Assembly: GCF_012489685.1 (NCBI RefSeq)
Contig: NC_080042.1
Span: 81,158,983-81,222,982, forward strand
DNA length: 64,000 nucleotides
Direction of reading: 5' to 3'
Source: Lotus japonicus
Lineage: Eukaryota; Streptophyta; Magnoliopsida; Fabales; Fabaceae
Numbering within the stretch: position 1 is the first letter of the stretch; the number at the start of each line of letters is the position of its first letter. A program made the translations under genes and the position numbers. Shown here in pieces: positions 58,782 to 64,000 of this stretch. A model generated the notes under the pieces. That model searched no databases, had not been told where the DNA came from, and saw only the letters and a program-made list of their open reading frames with translations.

Positions 58782-59586
58782 GTAAGAATTCATCTCATAC
58801 ATGTTTTCTATTCAATGAATCTAGACAGGTTTTGAAACCAAAATATATTTTATAATTGTCTTCACATTTCATAACCCGTTCATGTATAGTATTTTAGCCC
58901 GTGCAATGCATGTGCCATATATAGAGTTTTTTTAATATACAAATTTGAAATATAATTATTATTTTTATATAAAATTTATAATATATTTTATGTTTCCAAA
59001 TAAATTTGTTAGGGATTCTATAGCAGCAACTTCTAATATTTACAATTCTCAATAATATTCTTACATACACGCTTCAAGTTGTTTTTTTTATAAGCCAAAT
59101 TAAATATTATATTGAAATGAAGTAGAAGAAGATCTTCAACTCAATACAAAAGAGATAGAAAGAAATGAAGAAAACAACATCTCAACACACGTGAGAAGAC
59201 CTCCCTAGAAGCTAGTCTTTATAAAAAAATTCTCGTTAAAACCTTACTAAGAAAACTCCCTTCAAAAACATATATAGTGAAGAAAAAGCTAGGCTTTGAA
59301 GGAGCTGGAAGGTTAGCTGATTTTCTAATTGTTCATTACGAATTGCATTTGCTTTGTCCAAAATTGCTATAACCTTGACGATTACAGTGGAAGTTGATTG
59401 TTTAGTACTTAAGAAACTTACAGATAAGTGTGTGACTATATTTTGGCCAAGGAAAACAATCCATGTGGCCAGGGCTCTAAATACTTTGGATATCACATTG
59501 TGTTTCTCTGTTTCATCTCTTAGAAGCTACACAGAATTTGAAACAATTCATTGTTTAGTTTGGGACTTTTGGTTTAGGATTCAATT

Positions 59587-59704
59587 TTTTTTTTTTTTTG
59601 AAAGATAAAGGAATATATATTAAAGACTACAAAAAAGCCCTAAGGACAGCACCCTTAGGGAGCGCAGTACACCCCAAAAACAACAAGGCAACACGACAGC
59701 ACCC
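59587..59704 (-). mobile_element. 118-bp LINE 3' stub with 13-bp TSD
   Basis: TTAGGATTCAATT flanks it at 59574-59586 and 59705-59717. On the minus strand it runs through GTACTGCGCTCCC and CTTTAATATATATTCC into poly(A) (the T run at 59587). It is a strongly truncated LINE end. Confidence 0.87.
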
Positions 59705-59879
59705 TTAGGATTCAATTATTCATAGCATCTAGTGTAAAGAATTAGGAATCATAGAGTTCATTTACTAGAATGGTGTTGAATTTGAATCATTCCTAAGATT
59801 TTAGTTCCTTTCCTTATATTGTTTTTTTAATGATTTCAATACCTACTCAACTCGATAATTTTGCAGAAACTTCTTCATG

Positions 59880-60240
59880 CTTAGACCAAGCTTAAAAAGG
59901 TTGAGGGTTGAGTGACGGCTGGAAATGCTTCTATCATAAGGTCACTCCCTCTTTCTTCATATGTGTGTCTTTGCATATGTGGTATTTGTGCACTACTAAC
60001 ATATCTTATTCTTTGATGACTATGTGAATTCTGTACGAATTGTCTTAATAAATGACTACGCCTTGCAATCCATGAACGACGCTTAACTTCAAAGACAATG
60101 GTTTGATCAACAAGTCTCTCCATACACAAAATGAACAAATAGGGGGAGGGGTCCCTTAACGCAAACCTTATCTATAAGCAAAATGAAGGCATCAAAAAAC
60201 ACCACTCTAAGGAGAGTAAGAGAAGGTGCCCTATTTTTAG
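59880..60240 (-). pseudogene. LINE RT fragment, relative of the one at 35.9-36.2 kb
   Basis: The minus-strand frame gives FILCMERLVDQTI and RRSWIA, equivalent to LCAERLVDKTI at 36070. The similarity covers the preceding GGGGTCCCTTA region and continues past the LINE into AT-rich DNA. It was therefore copied as part of a larger block. Confidence 0.75.
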
Positions 60241-60291
60241 TGCAAGTTATATACTTCAATTTCCTAATTTACTTTTATAATAATATTAAAA

Positions 60292-60330
60292 TTAGTATTT
60301 TAACTCGTGCAATATTTGTGCAATACACCG
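60292..60330 (-). repeat. Helitron-like 3' terminus, paralogous to 36291
   Basis: On the minus strand GCACAAATATTGCACGAG is followed by TTAAAATA and CTAA, then T. The flank is the same as at 36291, so both derive from one insertion. Confidence 0.45.
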
Positions 60331-60948
60331 AAAAAATATATTTGAATATTTTATTAAAAAAATATTTTAATTAAAATTGTAAATCATTATTAAATTTTTA
60401 TTTTGAAAATAATTTATATTTGAAATTTAAAATAAAAATTAGTTAAAAGATTGTAATTAATTTTCTAACTAATTTCTTTAGAATGAAAATTAATTATCTA
60501 AGTAATTAAAAATGAAAACAAAGTCAATTTGTAAACTGAAAAAAAAATTCAATAAATTAATGCATTAAAATTTATATTTAAAATAACATATAAAAAATTT
60601 ATTTTAAATACTCACTTCCTAAATAAATAAATTAATAATTCAAATAACTAGTTTTACACTAAATCTAAAACATTTGTTTGACATAATTTTTTTATTAATG
60701 AAATAAAAGATGAAATATATACACAAATCGCCAAGAGACCAGCCAAACAAAACAAAACAATTGAATATTAACCTATTGTATCTTTTCGCTTTGTGGCAAT
60801 AAAAACTGTAGTAAGAAAGAACCAAATTTATAAAAATGTTACTTGAAAAGATATTTAATAAAAAATAAAAAATTATTAATATTCAAGTTTTGTAAATATT
60901 TTTTCTCGGAAACTAATTAAATATTATTTCTAGTTATATAATATAATT

Positions 60949-62405
60949 GGCTTAATCGCACTTTTGGTCCCCCACAAATGTTATATGTACCATCGGAGTC
61001 CGTAAACTTCAAAAATCCCATAACGCATCCCCAACGTTACTCTCCGTTAACAATTTTGATCCCTCCCCTATTTTCCATCCAAAAACTAACGGTTCTAAGG
61101 TTAAAAATGTTTTGGTCCCCCACAAATGTTATATGTGTCATCGGAGTCCCTAAACTTCAAAAATCTCATAACGCATCCCCAACGTTACTCTCCGTTAACA
61201 ATTTTGATCCCTCCCCTATTTTCCATCCAAAAACTAACGGTTCTAAGATTAAAAATGTAATTATACAAAAAAAAAATTGAAAAAAAAATCCTCAGAAAAC
61301 ATGAATGTTGTTCTTCATCTTCTTCCTCTTCAATTTCATCATCTTCAAAATTAAAAACCTAACTAATTTCAAAAAATTCATATTTCATATTAAATTTAAA
61401 TCTCTGAGAACCAAACCCACTGATCCAGACAACAATCACTCAGTGGAGAAGGAACCATCATATCACCTCAAATCAATTGCCAATCTCCGTTCAAAATCCC
61501 CATCCATTCAAATCCCCATTACTCAGTTGGTTATTTCCGATGGGTTACGTCGAGGAACACAGGACAACAACAAAAGATCCCTCTCGTTGGTTTTCAATGG
61601 CGGAGGGCAACGACGACAAAGAAATTGCATCAAATCGTCGGCGCATTCAAGGACCTCGCTAGCGTTGTCGCTGATTCGCAGAGGGCAGAGGTGGAGGTTG
61701 CTCCCTTCTCACAGGCATGCTCTCTCGTCTCCCCTCTATTCAGATGCTTGGGTGTCGCCTTCAAATTCGCTGAAAGGGATTATGTTGCCAAGGTAATGTG
61801 TAGATTCATAATCATGGGTTTATGATTCAACTGTAACTGTTTGGATCATTGGATTTGTTGTAATTCACAAAGGGTCTTCAAAAGTTTGAATCTTTATTTA
61901 TTTGGTTGCTACTTTCAGTAGAAAGTCTCAGCTCACGAATTTGCTCTCTTTTTTTCCAGCTAAGAACCCTTGATTTGAATCATGCTCATTTTTTGTTTCT
62001 ACACATTTTAGGGTTTTATCTTAATGTTAGGTATTTTGGGTTTTATCTTAATGTTAGGTATTTTGGGTTTTATCTTAATTTGGGGTTTTATAGATTTTTC
62101 TGGGTTTTGGGTGTGCTGATGATGAAGTTGAAGAGGAAGAGGAAGAAGATGAAGATGAAGAACAATATTAATGTTTTTAGATTTTTATTTTTTATTGATT
62201 TTTAAATTCCTTTTTTTTTGCTAATTTAAATTCTTTTTTTTAGCACTTTTGGCCCCCAGAACCGTTAGTTTTTTGATGGAAAATAGGGGAATGATCAAAA
62301 TTGTTAACGGAGATTAACGTTGGGGATGCATTATGAGATTTTAGAAGTTTAGGGATCCCGATGGCACATATAGCATTCGTGGGGGACCAAAAGTGCGATT
62401 AAGCC
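60949..62405. mobile_element. Pack-MULE (1457 bp), 9-bp TSD, with an ACD11-like exon
   Basis: Perfect AATATAATT repeats lie at 60940-60948 and 62406-62414. The terminal inverted repeats start GGCTTAATCGCACTTTTGG and match over about 140 bp (GTTGGGGATGC, AACCGTTAGTTTTTTGATGG). The left repeat is duplicated in tandem (60962-61093 and 61114-61245). There is no transposase. The interior carries a host-gene fragment in plus orientation. Confidence 0.93.
61597..61792 (+). pseudogene. Captured first exon of an ACD11-like glycolipid-transfer protein gene
   Basis: It starts MAEGNDDK in one frame. A one-base shift then moves to IVGAFKDLASVV, EVAPFSQACSLVSPLF and CLGVAFKFAERDYVAK, ending at donor AAG|GTAATG. 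These blocks are characteristic of the N-terminus of ACD11-type GLTP proteins, which move sphingolipids between membranes and restrain cell death in plants. Only this exon, some leader (61300-61596) and intron start (61793-62200) are present. The frameshift means no functional product. Confidence 0.82.
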
Positions 62406-63001
62406 AATATAATTTGAAACTAACTTAGAAATATACTAAATTTATGAAATAATTCATATATATATATATAGAAATATGTTAATGAATAAATTTATAAAAA
62501 TATTTTGAATAAATTATTTTCATTCTGATTTTAAATAATTGAATGTAATGAAAAATTAATAGAATGTAAGTATTTAAGTCAAATTAAACATTGTATATTA
62601 ACATATGTTTAAAGGAGCATAAAGAATATGATTGAGAAATGTAAAAAATGAAATGTATATTTTTTTTAAAGTATCAAGTTTTTTTTTTTGAAATGAAAAG
62701 TATATATCAAGTTAAAAGTTTGAAATAGTTGCTTTCAAAAAAAAATTTAAACAGTGTAAAAACATTATATTTTATTATGTAGAAATAAATTGAATGTGTA
62801 CAAATTATGACAAACTTTCTTCGTTCTACAAATGGATTATTAGAGGAGAATTGCAGATATTCACTGTCTTAATAGATTTCATAATTATTTATTAATTTTT
62901 ATTCAATCCAAAAAAAATTGAACTTTTACTGATTGTATGTGTATTTATCCTTCACCTATCTTCATTAATAATTTTTCCCACTTTATAACGGTAAAGACTT
63001 T
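62406..63001. other. AT-rich block, similar to parts of 39.1-42.8 kb
   Basis: Shared text includes TCTACAAATGGATTA and TTCACCTATCTTCATTAATAA (compare 42720 and 42130). A TA run lies at 62457-62470. No gene is present. Confidence 0.6.
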
Positions 63002-63372
63002 CGTAAGATACGGTGTTGTTCCCTTAGGTACTGATGAGGAATTCATTCAAGACTAAGCGAATCACCTCATTGCGAACCACCTGAGGTTATACGGTGTTCC
63101 CTAGTGTGGCTCTCCTCTTTTTCCGCTGCTTGTCTCTAGTTGGGTTTTGGTCGGGCTTTTAGGAGTGCTTTGCGGTTGTTTTTTCTATTGGGCTCTTGTT
63201 TTTGCCACGGGGTGTTCTTGGTATTGTCGTGGTTCTTTTTTAGGCTTGTTTGTATGGGCGTTTGAGGCTTATTCCTCTTTTGCGGTGTTTAGTTGTACTG
63301 TGCTGTTTTCTATTGCTTGAGAGTCTCAAGCTTTCTACTATTTTAATATATATTATTGAGCTCTTTAAAAAA
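63002..63372 (+). mobile_element. LINE 3' fragment inserted in the AT-rich block
   Basis: A GC-richer insert ends TATATATTATTGAGCTC plus a run of A. AAAGACTT occurs before (62994-63001) and after (63373-63380), a likely short TSD. The colinear stretch at 42160-42230 lacks the insert. Coding remnants are too decayed to place. Confidence 0.65.
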
Positions 63373-63380
63373 AAAGACTT

Positions 63381-64000
63381 CAAAATATTTTTCTTTAAGC
63401 TGTGATTAATACACATTTTTCTTTCGAAAAAAATATGACTATAAAATATAGCTAGTATAAAATCAAGTTATTAACATTCATAAATATTTTTTATAGAAAT
63501 TTAATTAAATTAAATTTTACTTTAAAGCCTATTACTTGTCATTTAATTTAATGTTAAACTAACTTAGAAATAAAATTAATTTACGAATAACTCATAAATA
63601 AACTAATTAATGAATTAAATAATTAATTTGGAAATAATTTAATATTTAAAGTAATAAATAATTTTGATTAAATAATTTTATTTGTATTTTAAATAATTGA
63701 TTTAGTCTAATAGAATGAAATTTAATAGGATATATGGAAATGAAAATGAAAATTTCTTTGACCAGTTTGTTAATTATAAATATGTACTATTGAGTAATTA
63801 AGGTAAAATGTAATTAACATTGTATATATTTAATTTACAGATGTTTAAAACCATAAAGAATGATATTCTTGATTAATTAAAAATTGAAAAAGAGAATCCT
63901 AAAAAATGAAATACCAATTTCTGAAATTTAACAAATTTAAATATTGAAATAGTTTTAAAATATTATAGTTTATCATGTGGAAATAGATTTAATGTATATA
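63381..64000. other. AT-rich DNA to the window end
   Basis: It is colinear with 42190-42700 (for example TCAAGTTATTAACATTCATA and TTTGACCAGTTTGTTAATTA). No gene is present. Confidence 0.65.

Larger units (their letters stand above)
53576..59285 (+). repeat. Head-to-tail array of a roughly 1.2-kb unit with an exon
   Basis: A marker at the T run plus CGATAAGCC recurs at about 53578, 54374, 55607, 56815 and 59083, and is lost by deletion near 57830. Full units are 1208-1233 bp. Each full unit contains the T run and GCCAAATTAAATATT, an ACACGTGAGAAGACC block, CGCTTCAAGTCGTGAGTGCG, AGAGGTGTTTGGGTGTTTGC, a copy of one protein-like exon, and a hairpin block GCCCGTGCAATGCATGTGC. The first unit lacks about 450 bp (join CTAGAAG|TTTTTTAG). 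The fourth lacks about 250 bp including the hairpin. The last stops at 59285. The units differ by a few per cent, so the array is not brand new. Confidence 0.92.

Overview
The window is nuclear DNA from a flowering plant, very likely a eudicot and perhaps a legume. The support is spliced genes with GT-AG introns, plant-specific families (a plastid fibrillin and an RCD1/SRO protein), a Tekay-like chromovirus, many L1-type LINEs and AT-rich spacers. The genus cannot be fixed from the sequence alone.

Only three loci look like ordinary host genes. They are a two-exon gene for a 192-residue conserved protein of unknown role (9694-11551, +), a three-exon plastid-lipid-associated protein/fibrillin gene (13460-16736, -), and an RCD1/SRO-like gene with WWE, PARP-like and RST domains (22329-25003, +). 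The first two are convergent. Both the fibrillin and the SRO gene have decayed partial copies further on, at 26766-28700 and 44024-46821. The fibrillin copy is split by a solo LTR.

Most of the rest is mobile DNA, much of it with exact target-site duplications (TSDs). 1-6388 is the 3' part of a Ty3 Tekay-like element with a 4.1-kb LTR. 6648-9020 holds two opposed copies of a poly(A)-tailed non-autonomous retroelement. 17017-18925 holds SINE-like pieces, a Mutator-like fold-back element and a LINE tail. 29205-36180 is one minus-strand LINE relic split by two solo LTRs of different families, only 42 bp apart. 37081-42085 holds two more LINEs. 47226-48347 and 60949-62405 are Mutator-like elements with perfect 9-bp TSDs. 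The second carries the first exon of an ACD11-like glycolipid-transfer gene.

49890-59285 is the most unusual region. It is a head-to-tail array of a roughly 1.2-kb unit, interrupted near its left end by a 3.5-kb LINE. Five units carry the same exon, which resembles the N-terminal exon of plant trehalose-6-phosphate phosphatase (TPP). Each unit also carries a hairpin like a Helitron 3' terminus in reverse. The region to the window end (59.9-64.0 kb) resembles 35.9-42.8 kb in order and orientation, as expected of an old segmental duplication that later gained different insertions on each side.

The genes do not form a pathway or operon. The biology of the window is gene duplication, exon capture and repeated retroelement insertion.
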